Shown: positions 54,309-64,000, counted from the first letter of the stretch. The stretch: 64,000 nt of DNA from Ceratopteris richardii (GCA_020310875.1 CM035412.1:136316261-136380260); one strand, 5' to 3'. The notes: a model not told the origin generated them from the letters alone. Made by a program: numbers and translations.

Positions 54309-55666
54309 GAGAGCTTCGAGGACAAGCGTTGTGATGGTAAGATCATAGATTTGCGACATTGGAAGGTAAAAAAACTATCATTTCTGTTATTTTTTTGATT
54401 TTTCTTCTCCATCTTCATCATCATCATCATCTCCATCTTCATCCATCTTCATCTTCATAGAAATTTCTTGTTTTTTTAGTGGATTTTCACCATTTTCATA
54501 CCATATTTCATGCATTATTGTGTGGGAAGGAGTTAGGAAGTGCAAGGGAGAGCAAGCACCTGTGTTTTTTCACGATTTTCTGCACATACGGAGCTCGCTA
54601 TTGCTCGCCGCTCAGAAATTCGAAGTTCTCGCCAAAAAAACATGATTCTGTGATGAAAATCATGATTCTGTGAAAAATTCAAATTTTTTTGAAAATCACG
54701 ATTTTCTATTTCTTGCCTAAAAGCTCTCTGAAGGAAACACGATTCTGAGGTCATTCTCAGAATCGCGATTCTCTGGTTGTGCTCAAAATCGCGATTCTCA
54801 CAAATTACGATTTTTAGCCAAAAACACGATTTTGTGAAAACACGATTCTCTGTTGGCAATCGCAATTTTCAAAAACACGATTTTCATCCAAAATCCCGAT
54901 TTTTTGAAAAAACGCTTCTTTGTGGCCTCACAATCGTGATTTTCAAAACACGATTCTCTAAGGTACAAAATTGCTATTCTCAAAATACGATTCTCTGTCA
55001 AAATCGGGTTTTTCACGATTCTCACTCAAAATCGCATTTCTTGGGGATTGCTCAGAATCGTGATTCTCTTGATTTCACAGCATCGCGATTCTCTTGATTT
55101 CACAGCATCGCGATTCTCTTGATTTCACAGCATCGTGATTCTTTTGATTTCACAGCATCGCGATTCTCTTGATTTCACAGCATCACGATTCTCTTGATTT
55201 CACAGCATCGCGGTTCTCTTGATTTCACAAAATCGCGATTTTCACACAAAATTGTGATTTTTCCCAAAAGGTCCTGTTTGCCTGTTTTGAACCCCAGGAG
55301 CCTGATTTGACATAAATTTTTCATCCAAAGTCCATTTTTTGAGCTCTATAGCTCGTTGGAAAGCTCGTTTAGAATCCTACACGGTCTCAACTGTTTTTTA
55401 TAAGAATAATGCATTGATTTTCAGATAGTCTAATTTGAAGTTTACCCTCATGTGGGACTAGGAAACCAAGGATGCTCCAAGGGCTTTTGAGCAATACAAA
55501 GGGGAATTTTGGGACTAGAAGACAAAGCTTATGAACCTGAGATCTGGTAGACACCTAGGCAAGGATAGACAAAGCATTAGATCTTCTCAGTTTAGTGTCA
55601 ACCATACAGCTAAGTCTTGGGCACAACAACTAAGTGGTTGTCCTTACGTACTAAACTCTGACACAA
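54309..55666 (+). other. Long repetitive leader of Gypsy L
   Basis: This 1.36-kb non-coding leader lies between primer-binding site and first open frame. It holds a (TCATCTTCA)-like tract at 54408-54465, then about 600 bp crowded with short variants of AATCGCGATTCT and AACACGATTCTC, followed by the perfect 25-bp tandem array at 55057-55231. Frames across it are artefacts of the repeats. Confidence 0.8.
55057..55231 (+). repeat. 25-bp tandem array, seven copies
   Basis: Seven head-to-tail units of ATCGCGATTCTCTTGATTTC plus ACAGC, with one or two changes per unit. Each unit contains the near-palindrome ATCGCGAT. There are no unique spacers. Confidence 0.95.
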
Positions 55667-56361
55667 GTGACTCATAATTATATTCGGACCAACCGATTAG
55701 GTGCTCGCATCTATGAGGATGACCTGAGGCGATCAATGGTCCAACTCAAAAATCCAGATCAACCCTTTGGACTTGAACACTCGGTGGTCAAGTTCGAAGA
55801 GGGTTCATACATTAATAAGGAAGGAACCATGTATGTGGTCACCAACCTACCAGATAGGACCGATGAGTTTGGAAATATCATTCATGAGAATGAGATACGA
55901 GACCTAGAACAAGGAAGTGTAGACAAGGACCCCAGACTCCTAGAGGTAAGTCAGTTTTGACCAAAGTGATCACTCCATATTGGATCCCTCAAGACAACAA
56001 AAGCATAGAACTATTTTTGAATAGAGAAACAGAGGAAGCCTTTTGGAGATTCAAGCCAGATCAACCTAGCCAATTGGGCATAGTCATCATCTATGAGTTC
56101 AAGGATCCAGAGATACCAGGCAAAGTTGTCTACCTAGATAACACATCAGAGAAAATGTTCTTGGTAACAGAATATGATAGACATGCATATACTTGGAAGA
56201 GTGAATTGATTTTCCCTCCACCAAGATCCGATGTTTCCCATGGCCTCCAAGGAGTAGGATCATCCCAAGCTCATGAAGCCCAGAGAGAAAGAAATAGAGA
56301 GAGACTTGAGGTAAGTTTTGCACACACTGTGGGCAGAAATAGATCAGGATTTGAAAATTAA
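55667..56361 (+). pseudogene. Gypsy L frames upstream of gag, unknown
   Basis: Two successive short open frames (97 and 134 codons). The first holds LGARIYEDDLRRSMVQLKNP and YVVTNLPDRTDEFGN, the second VITPYWIPQDNKSIELFLN and FLVTEYDRHAYTWKSELIF. No known domain is recognised. Their position before the gag core and their hydrophilic C-terminus suggest the amino-terminal part of gag or a separate leader protein. They are part of a broken element. Confidence 0.5.
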
Positions 56362-56465
56362 AGACCTGAAAGAGAGAGACATCAAGCACATAGGCAACAA
56401 AGAGATGAACATGATTTCCATTGCCTAGGCCCTGAGAGCACCCAAGAACCCTTAGACCCACTCAA

Positions 56466-57000
56466 GTGATCAAGGCAATGAAGAATTATTTTGATGGGAC
56501 AGGAGATCCTTATGATCATGTGGCCGAGTTCAAACAAGTGTTAAGAGCTGAACAGATTGAGGATTTGTTCACCCAATACGAGGCATTTGGTTTGACTCTT
56601 AAGGGCACTGCCTTATCTTGGTTTCAACCACTGAGTAGTCACAACTATCGCAATATAGGTCAATTGCTAGACAAATTCATTGTAGAATTTTCCAAGAGTG
56701 GTATCAAACATAACACATCATCTTTGATCCACAGCTTCAAGCAGACACCCCAAGAAACAATGCGACTAGCAGGAAGAAGGTTCAGACAATACCTAGAAAG
56801 AAGCTCTGCTCCAAAGTTACCCACACCTGCCAAACAAGTGGCCTTGTTCTTAGATGGCTTACTGGGCACCAAGTTAAGATCATATGTGTACTTGAAAGAG
56901 CCCAGATCCATAGAAGAGTGTGTGCAAATGTGCATAGATATAGAAGACAACTTGGGTGAGGAGTTAGTACTATCCAAACTCTATAAGGATTTTGATAGTT
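56466..57000 (+). pseudogene. Gypsy L gag core
   Basis: The open frame starts MIKAMKNYFDGTGDPYDHVA and has the Gypsy gag pattern: FDGTGDPxxHxxxF, ALSWFQPLSSHNYRNIGQLL, and FIVEFSKSG followed by QTPQETMRLAGRRFRQYLE. A zinc knuckle and protease, which normally come next, are not seen. The frame passes directly into reverse transcriptase sequence at about 57010. Confidence 0.8.
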
Positions 57001-57960
57001 CTACTAGTCATACTTCAAGTATTAACCTTAAAAAAGTTAATGCCGCTACGATTAGAGATAGCTATCCGCTCCCAATCACTGAACATTTATTGGAGCGTGT
57101 TGCAGGCAAGGAAGTTTATAGCTTTCTTGATGGATTTTCAGGTTACAACCAAGTAGCCATTGCCCCAGAAGATCAACACAAGACGGATTTTGCCACAGAG
57201 TGGGGAATCTTTGCATTTCAAGTGATGCCATTTGGGCTCACAAATGCACCTGCAAGGCTCATGTGTCATGTCTTCAAAGAGTTCTTGCGAAAGAGCTTAG
57301 AAGTATAAGTGGATGATTTATGTGCTCATTCCCAAGAAAGAAGATACCACATCCCTGAGCTCAGAAAGATCTTCAACAAGTGTAGAGAATATCGAGTGTG
57401 TCTGAACCTAGAAAAGTGTGTGTTCATGGTGCGTCAAGGTAAAATCTTAGGTCATATTGTTTCTAAGAACAGAATCTCAACAGACGAGGACAAAGTAAGA
57501 GCCATAACGGAGTTGCCAAGGCCAAGGAACAATAAAGAGGTACAAGCCTTTATGGGCCATTGTGGATATTATCATAGATTTATCCACATGTATGCGATCA
57601 TCGCTAAAACTCTTTATGGTTTGTTGAAAAATTTTGAGTGGAATGACGAATGTGAAAATTCCTTCAATGAGTTGAAGAAACGCTTGTGCACAGCACCAAT
57701 ATTGACCACTCTTGATTGGAATAAGCCATTCCATGTCCATGTGGATGCCTCCAATAATGCCATAGGATGTGTGCTAGCCCAACCCACAGGTGAAGGAAAT
57801 TTAGATTTGTCTATAGCATATGCTAGCAGACAACTAACCGCAGCTGAACGAAACTATACAACCATAGAGAGAGAGAGAGGGCTTAGGCATGGTATATGCT
57901 GTGAAGAAGTTTAGACACTATTTATTGGCCAACGAGTTCAAGTTTTTCATTGACCATCAA
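57001..57960 (+). pseudogene. Gypsy L reverse transcriptase and RNase H
   Basis: Reverse transcriptase blocks are VNAATIRDSYPLPITEHLLE, YSFLDGFSGYNQVAIAPEDQ, MPFGLTNAPA and the active-site region with DDL (about 57311). They are followed by CLNLEKCVFMVRQGKILGHI and FMGHCGYYHRFIHMYA. RNase H has FHVHVDASNNAIGCVLAQPT, AERNYTTIERE and a decayed FFIDHQALLYLV block. FLDGFSGYNQ-type motifs place it with Athila/Tat-like Gypsy, like element I but clearly a different family. It is broken. Confidence 0.88.
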
Positions 57961-57999
57961 GCTTTGTTATATTTGGTCAATAAACCTTGCAATACATGA

Positions 58000-59792
58000 C
58001 GCTTAGTGAGATGGTTCCTCTTACTAATGGAATATGAATTTGAAGTTGTTGTCACGAAAGGTAGAACCCACCTTTGGGCAGATCACCTTTCTCGCATCAC
58101 TTCAGGAGAGTCACCCCAAGGAGTGTCTGATGAATTACCTGATGCTTATCTGTTCAATTTAGAAGTTGTTTCTAAATGGGCAAATAAGTTGGTACTAGTC
58201 CTAACCTTCAGCCCTGCAAATAAGAATGTGAAAACATCACAAGAAGATATTGTAAAATCACAAAAATATCACATATTGGCAGGAAGCATATATAAACAAG
58301 ATACGGAAGGTGTACTAGCTTGTTGTGTCGAGGACGATGAACATAGTAGTTGGTTGCAACAAGCCCATGAAGGATTTCTAGGAGATCACTATTCGAAACA
58401 ACGAACTTTGCAGAAGCTGAAACATTTAGGAGTGTATTGGCCTAGCATGTACAAGGAAATACACGAGTGGATTAAGAATTGTCCAGGGTGCAAAGAGAGA
58501 CCCCCAGTGGAGCATGCTACTCTTTATCGTGTATCGTTAATTCCAGATTGGAGTGCTCCATTGGTAGAATTTATGAGATCAGGGACATTACCCAAAGAGG
58601 CTAGTCTAGCTAGAAGAAGAAGCATGGAGCAAGAGGCTCAAGACTATGCCTTAGTTGGAGACATCACAGTGGTGTTGCAGGTGGACACTTCGGTCCTGAC
58701 CGAGTAATCAAGACCATTCTATTCTCAGGACTTTGGTGGCCCACTCTTCATATGGATGCACATACCTATGTGAAGAAATGTGGCACATGCCAACGTGCAC
58801 AATATCCGATAAGAAAAGATGAGATGCCTTTGAGACAAATGATGGGAGGACGTGCATTTTCAAAGTGGGGTATAGACTTTGTCGGTCCCATTAACCCCCC
58901 AGCTAGAAACTCCCATGCAAAGTACATTATTGTAGCCACACATTACCTTACCAGATGGGTAGAAATGAAAGCCACAACAAAGAATGATGCTCAGACTACA
59001 GCTACGTTTTTATTTGAGAACGTGTTCACCAGATATGGATTACCAATAGAATTAGTTAGTGATAGAGGTACGCACTTCTTGAACGAAGTCATTGAAAATC
59101 TTCTCCAAGAATTCTTGGTGATACATAAGAAGTCTGCCGCCTATCATCCGCAAGCTAACGGACAAGCCGAGAGCACAAATAAGATCCTATGTAATGTATT
59201 GACAAAACTGGTGAACAATAAATGCTCTGATTGGTATAAACAGCTTCATCATGTTGTTTGGGCTTATCAAGTTGCCTAGAAAATGGTACTCAACGCCACC
59301 CCATTTCAGATGGTCTTTGGACAGAATGATGTGCTACCATTAGATTTCTTAATCCCAGCTTTAAAAGTAGCACAAGAGCATGAGTGGAATGGACATGAGT
59401 TGTCATCTAGGATCTTTGATTTAGAACGCTTAGGTGAGACGAGGCTACGAGCGGCAGAGGGTATCTACGCTGCAAAGAAAAGGCGAAAGGCATACTTCGA
59501 TGCACACATCAAGGATAAGGGACTAAAAGAGGGAGACCTAGTGCTAGTTTATACACTAAAGCAGCATGCCCACAAGTTAGAAAAATGAGGATATGGACCC
59601 ATGATCATTAACAGAATTTCCACTAGCGGTGCGGTTCAATTGGACACTTTACAAGGAGACATCTTGCCAAACTACATTAGTGGATGTAGAGTCAAACTAT
59701 ATCAAGTACCCCTTATTGAGGATATGCTAATGAGACTCAACACTGCTAAGAAGCGCAAAGAAGAAGAGTTAAGGGTGAGAGAAGAAGCATAG
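58000..59792 (+). pseudogene. Gypsy L RNase H end and integrase
   Basis: The RNase H tail reads RWFLLLMEYEFEVVVTKGRT and ADHLSRI. Integrase zinc-region sequence appears (HEGFLGDHYSKQRTLQKLKH, and CGTCQRAQYPIRKDEMPL). The core has WGIDFVGPINPPA, VSDRGTHFLNEVIE and YHPQANGQAESTNKIL with D, D and E. The C-terminal part at 59283-59792 has FQMVFGQNDVLPLDFLIP, then ISTSGAVQLDTLQGDILPNY and a charged tail. A zinc-region-like sequence appears twice (about 58360-58510 and 58755-58830), so part of the domain may be duplicated or of mixed origin. It is broken. Confidence 0.85.
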
Positions 59793-59873
59793 GCAGAGGC
59801 CAGAGAGCCTATTAGGCGAAATAAGTTAAGGCGACTAGGCCTAGATGTCAACTCAAAAGCCCCAAAATATCAC

Positions 59874-60422
59874 ATGGATATGTGCCAAAAATCAGGCATA
59901 ATTACTTCTCAAAGCATTGACCGACATCCCTTTGTGACCATAGAGATAGGACAAGGAAAGAGTGCAAGGACTATGAAAGCATTGATTGACTCAGGTGTAG
60001 CAACTAGTGCAGTTAGACTTTCCTACTGCCAAGACTTGCAGTTGAACATCAATCCCATAGAAGCTTATCTCATAAGATTGGGAGGTGTGGAAACCCCTTG
60101 TTTGGGCGAGGTGGAATTTCCCATCTACCTTCAAGATGTTCCAATGAAAGTCAAAATGCTCGTGTGTCAAGATGAGGACCTTACAGAACCACTTGTCTTG
60201 GGTCAAGATTGGATTTATGACCATGCAGTCAACCCGAACCTGAGAAATCAACTTCTTCAAGTTTGGGTACATGAACAATGCATTACATTAGAATTAGAGA
60301 ACTGCATGCTCCCGGACCATGGCACCACACACTCTCTTAGTTCCTCTAAGACTAATCTTCACGAGCACGATGTTGTATGTGTCAAAAGCTCTATGATCAA
60401 GCCAAGGAGTCCTCGAGCTTGA
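59874..60422 (+). pseudogene. Retropepsin-like frame downstream of integrase in Gypsy L
   Basis: Open frame of 182 codons. Residues about 20-130 look like a retroviral-type aspartic protease: FVTIEIGQGKSARTMKALID leads into DSGVATSAV (family: LIDSGAxxxxV), then LGEVEFPIYLQDVPMKVKML and EPLVLGQDWIYDH, matching the family's LxLGxDWL ending. The rest is not recognised. The frame ends at the 3' LTR. In known Gypsy elements protease precedes reverse transcriptase; here that place is empty. It could be a real family arrangement or sequence acquired from another element. Confidence 0.65.
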
Positions 60423-60815
60423 GGAGTATTAGAAGTATCATCCTACCAATTTTCATAATTTTTAGAATTCGTTTGAGCCCTCAAATAAGCCCTGGAACCT
60501 AATTTTTAACTAGGCCAGACACTAGGTCTGGACAGGGCCAAAACTACTCAAAAAACTATAAAAAGAGCTAGAGAGCTCATTTTTTAGGTTAGCTTGTTAG
60601 AGAATAGAGCTTTTTTAAGAGAACTCTTTTGCAATCGAAGCTTTCCATTGTTCCTCTCTTTGATCCTACCTTGTGCACGTGTGTGTGTATGTGTGTGCAT
60701 GTTTGTGTGCTTTCACTCACGCACTTGTGCCTTCACTTGCTCATGGTCTTCATATCGGTCCTCACGTCTCCGCGGATTGACAAGTAAAGGAGGTGGTGCT
60801 TACGCTTGAGCTACA
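60394..60815 (+). repeat. 3' LTR of Gypsy L
   Basis: It begins TGATCAAGCCAAGGAGTCC and ends GAGCTACA. It has 422 bp, with about 13 differences from the two-part 5' LTR. The last codons of the retropepsin-like frame run into it. No clear polypurine tract stands before it. Confidence 0.88.
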
Positions 60816-60895
60816 CCTTGTCATCCAAGTCACCGAAGTCACCATTGGTTGCGCACGAGGGAGGACCTCAATGATCAAGGAAGATAGAGGTTCTC

Positions 60896-60985
60896 GATAC
60901 TTCCTGGGACGTCACCCATCCCAGTATTGTTCCCCCTAGAGCTCGCTTAAATGTAGCAATCTCTTGCCACTAAGCTACACTCTTG
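60896..60985 (-). repeat. SINE-like relic with tRNA A box and 5S-rRNA-like block
   Basis: On the minus strand GTGTAGCTTAGTGGCAAGAG (60963-60982) fits a tRNA A box. About 40 bp downstream, ACTGGGATGGGTGACG followed by TCCCAGGAAGT (60900-60925) matches the 3' half of plant 5S rRNA (ACTAGGATGGGTGACC, TCCTGGGAAGT), and TTAAGCG lies where 5S has GTTAAGCGTGC. Only this part of 5S is present, so it is not a functional rRNA gene. It may be a SINE with a composite polymerase III promoter, or an eroded 5S pseudogene. No poly(A) or target duplication was seen. Confidence 0.5.
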
Positions 60986-62027
60986 TGGTGTTTGAAGAAG
61001 GAGAAAGACTAAGGTTAACATCACCTTGAACATGTTTTGGTCCCTCAAAGCTTCATTCTTTGCTTTCAAAGCCTATTTTTGAAGCATTTCTAAGGTGATT
61101 TTTGGAGCCATTTTGGAGTACTTTTGTGCATCTGTCTCTTCACACAGTTTCAAGAACATCAAGAAGAGTGTTCTTTGTACTTCTCCAACAATAAGTATTC
61201 ACCTTTGGGGCCGTGTCTTCAACCACACTCATAAAACTATAGGTTTCTCAAAAGGTTTTCAGTTGTGGTGGGAGCAGCCACTTCAAATCCATGTAGGTTT
61301 TTTGAGCCTAAACAAAAAAGTTGACAGACACTTGCAAGTGTTGCTGGCTAGTTTTTGGGTTGTGCATTCGGCATTTCAGTCTCATTTTACTGCATATATT
61401 GAGCACATATACACTATGTACGCTTTTGTGGATACCACTTATGTTGTATGTCCATGTGGTCATTGATATAGCAGTTACATTTTTTGCATAAATCCTTTTA
61501 CATTTGATAGAGGGTCGTGGTGAGGTTTTCTTAACTGAGAGACACCCAGATGTTAAGATTTCTTCGGTGATGCAAGTGGAAGGCTTACCCGGCCTCTCCA
61601 TAGGAGATGTGTGATAGTTGTTCATAGGTGCTCGATAAGCCTAATTGGCTTCTTTCGGGTAACTGATTATATGCAGTGGAATCAATGATTCACTATGTAG
61701 GTAAACATATTAGTACTTATAGTTTTATGTGATTTTGACACTAGTCATATGCTCATTTTGCAGAGGATACTCTAGTAAAATTTTTCCAGATTTTTTGGTT
61801 TTGTCAACTAAATAGTGGTCGATTTACTCCTTGATACACTTATTGGTGTGAGCACATTTATTCTGACATAATCCTTCTCGTTGGTCATTATTGTTCATGA
61901 ATTCATTTTTCTAGGAAGATTGTTGAATTCTCTCCTGAAATCTGACACTTGGTCATCCTTCTTTGAGTCTTAGTGGTGTTTGGACTCTTCTAGCTCCATT
62001 ATCATTCTATTCAGTTATCTACCATCA
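60986..62027. other. Unassigned; right end is probably an LTR of Copia O
   Basis: There is no coding domain. A primer-binding-site-like TGATATCAGAGG at 62028-62039 implies that an LTR ends at about 62027 (TTATCTACCATCA). Its start could not be located because no partner LTR lies in the window. The 123-codon frame at 61095-61466 has no known motif. Confidence 0.4.
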
Positions 62028-62039
62028 TGATATCAGAGG
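62028..62039 (+). other. Primer-binding-site-like sequence of Copia O
   Basis: TGATATCAGAGG is close to the initiator-Met type TGGTATCAGAGC and lies 60 bp before gag sequence. Confidence 0.5.
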
Positions 62040-62089
62040 TCTCACACACATCTGGTGGATCAGGGTCTAGTGCAAGTGTTTAGAGGAGG

Positions 62090-63157
62090 AGCTGTAACTT
62101 GCAGGGCAAAGACCATTTTGAGATCCAAAACTTTGGTGGCACAAACTTTGCTCTATGGAAGAATCAGATTAAAGATATGCTGATTCAAAGGAGGCAATGG
62201 AAGCCAGTAAATGGAATCTCAAAGAAGCTTGCTGACATGGATGAAGATGATTGGGATGAGCTAGATGAAATGGCCAGGTCTACCATTTGATTGCACCTGG
62301 CAGATAATGTTTACTTTACAGTATTAGACTGTGAAAGTGCAGAGGAGCTTTGGAAGAAGTTATGCAATACATATGAATAAGAGATGGCATCAAACAAAGT
62401 GTATCTGATGAGAAACTTATATGACCTTCGCATGAAGGACACAGATAGTGTTGCTCCTCATCTAAATGAGTTTGATCTTATATTCTCCCAGTTACAGGCT
62501 CAGAAAATGGATATGGATAATGAAATGAAAGCAATCTTGTTGTTATGCACCTTGCCATCATCATGGGATACGTTTTGCACAGCTATTAGCAATAGTGCAC
62601 CTAGTGGTAAACTGGTCTATGATGACATATGTGGAGCACTCTTGAGTGAGGAGATTCATAGAAAATCTATGGTTAGCACTCAGAGTGGAGATGCATATAG
62701 TTTTCATGATTCTTACCAAGGAAAGAATCAGCAACATGTCAGGTGTAAGAAGAACGAAAAGAATGGTCAATGGAATAAGAGTAGACATAAATCAAGGAAG
62801 AGGGATATCAAATGCCATTATTTTCATAAGAAAGGACACATGAATAAAGGTTGTTATGCATTAAAGAATGCTAAAGGTAAAGGATAGAATGTTGATGGGC
62901 ATGTTAAACAGTTACCTGCACCATCTACTTCGACTGTGAAGATTGAAGAAATCAATGCTATTTCTGATGATGTTAATGTGTTGGCACTTGATAGTACTGT
63001 GCCAACTGAGGTTCCTATGGTTGATTCTCTTTCCCACATGTGGCTGCTAGATTTTGATGCTTCTTTCCATGTGACACCACGCAGAGAATGGTTCTCTAAT
63101 TATGCAGCAAAGTCTCTTGGTACTGTCAGACTTGGTGACGTTTACCAGTGTGACATT
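62090..63157 (+). pseudogene. Copia O gag and start of protease
   Basis: The gag opening FEIQNFGGTNFALWKNQIKD matches the conserved Copia gag start (F.GxNFxxWKxxM). Then come ADNVYFTVLDCESAEELWKK, YLMRNLYDLRMKDTDSVAPH, LPSSWDTFCTAI and a zinc knuckle region (CHYFHKKGHMNKGC), where the usual second cysteine position is altered. Protease begins with HMWLLDFDASFHVTP (family: WxLDSGASFHVTP). The sequence is cut at 63157 by LTR P, so integrase and reverse transcriptase lie beyond it, outside the window. It has a few interruptions. Confidence 0.85.
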
Positions 63158-64000
63158 TGTTGATGCATTTTACCCAAGCCTACATGCTTGATATGATGTT
63201 CATTTGTAGTCATATGTGTAGACATATGAACACCTCTTGTAAAAAAGTACATTTTATCTCCTATAATTGTAAAAGAAAGAATGGCTTAAGTCATCCATGA
63301 TGTAAAAAGGAAGTTCGTGGATCTAACTACCTAAAACCATGGATCCATCAGCTAAGAGAATATATCCTAACTCTTAGCATCACTTTTAGGAGAAGTCATT
63401 TGAATTCAAATTCAAAACTACCTCCAAAAGTAGCTATAAAAAGAGCAAGAAGGAAGTCGCCATATAGAGCTTGATTCGTGCTCACTTCATGTTCATTTGT
63501 AGAGATTGAAGAGCTTGCTCCATAGCTCTATCATTCTACTCCCATTGTGCAAGTATTCATTGCCAATGTGCTTGTAATTATATGTGAATCTATACATTCA
63601 TCATTTACTTCTTCTCTATTTTGTTCTCTGCTATACTCACTCAAAACAATAACTTTAAAAGCTCATATCACGGGCTATATGTAATATTTTTCAGAAAGTT
63701 CATTAGATTGCTCTCTAATTCTAGTTTATGCTTACAAAATTTCATGGTCATTGAATTTACTATTTGTGAGAAATCTCTATTTTTATGCTCACTGGTCAAT
63801 CTCTACAGAGCCCCGAAAATGGCGGGAGTGTTCTAGATTTTGCTAAAGCTTGTTCTCAATGCTCAGTTGATCAATTGAAGTTTTTTAACTTGGATTAGCA
63901 AGCTATCTAAGTCTTTGTTGTGTCCAAAAGGAATTTTTCTAATTCCTATCAGGTTGAGAGCACTATTCATTTTTTCCAGCAGGTGTATGTACAAAAATAG
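63158..64000 (+). repeat. LTR P, start of a further Copia insertion (runs off window)
   Basis: TGTTGATGCATTTTACCCAAG begins abruptly within the protease of Copia O. A TATA-like AGCTATAAAAAGAGC stands near 63440. Its layout parallels the LTR of Copia H (TGTTG.TGCA start, ACAAGCCTACA/CCAAGCCTACA, TTTGAATTCAAATTCAAA, then CCCAAAAGGAATTGTTCC versus CCAAAAGGAATTTTTCT). It is thus probably a diverged relative of family H. The LTR end lies outside the window. Confidence 0.7.

Larger units (their letters stand above)
44680..60815 (+). mobile_element. Ty3/Gypsy element L, with Copia M in its 5' LTR
   Basis: The 3' LTR (60394-60815, 422 bp) matches a 5' LTR that is split into 44680-44728 and 53910-54282 by Copia M. 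The two pieces also sum to 422 bp. Without M the element is about 7.0 kb. It has an Athila/Tat-type primer-binding site, a long repetitive leader, gag, reverse transcriptase, RNase H, integrase and then a retropepsin-like frame downstream. The LTRs differ at about 3%. The coding region is broken, with perhaps six or more interruptions. I found no target duplication at the outer ends. Confidence 0.9.

Noticed and set aside
55057-55231. CRISPR-like array
   Set aside because: The 25-bp units are directly adjacent with no unique spacers, in a plant retrotransposon leader.
60896-60985. Functional 5S rRNA gene
   Set aside because: Only the distal half is similar, and the 5' region is replaced by a tRNA-like box.

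Overview
The window is a stretch of land-plant nuclear DNA made almost entirely of nested LTR retrotransposons. I see no intact host protein gene, tRNA gene or rRNA gene. The evidence for a plant is: Copia and Gypsy elements with plant-type primer-binding sites (initiator-Met TGGTATCAGAGC, and a TTGGCACTGTTGCCGAGGA form), a chromodomain-bearing Gypsy, Gypsy pol genes with FLDGFSGYNQ-type reverse transcriptase as in the Athila/Tat group, tRNA-derived SINEs, and three-level nesting typical of large genomes. The species cannot be fixed from this sequence.

Layout. 1-7.1 kb: an old chromovirus (A) whose integrase is split by Copia element B (540-6159, target duplication GAATT). 7.1-10.2 kb: two Copia 3' fragments of different families (C and D). 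10.2-13.5 kb: degraded Gypsy and gag remnants and an LTR with inverted ends. 13.5-32.6 kb: Copia H (duplication GTCTG), split by the young, nearly whole Gypsy element I (18215-30854, duplication CATAT). Element I carries a 2.1-kb C-rich tandem array and extra open frames between pol and the 3' LTR. 32.6-37.0 kb: Gypsy remnants, two tRNA-type SINE copies and a TA microsatellite. 37.1-41.6 kb: minus-strand Copia K (duplication TTAAA). 41.6-44.7 kb: unclassified DNA and a cluster of microsatellites. 44.7-60.8 kb: Gypsy L, whose 5' LTR is split by minus-strand Copia M (44729-53904, duplication TCATC). M itself holds a 4-kb segment (N) of unknown origin. 60.8-64 kb: a possible tRNA/5S-like SINE relic, a Copia gag-protease fragment (O) and the start of a further LTR (P) that runs out of the window.

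Relative age from LTR comparison by eye: I is youngest (about 2 differences in 822 bp), then H (about 1%), L, M and K (about 3-5%), then B (about 10%); A and the small fragments are older still. The genes here do not form a host pathway. Each element's gag, protease, reverse transcriptase, RNase H and integrase once served its own copying. The parts most likely to be undescribed are the extra 3' open frames and C-rich array of element I, the retropepsin-like frame downstream of integrase in element L, segment N, and the SINE-like elements.
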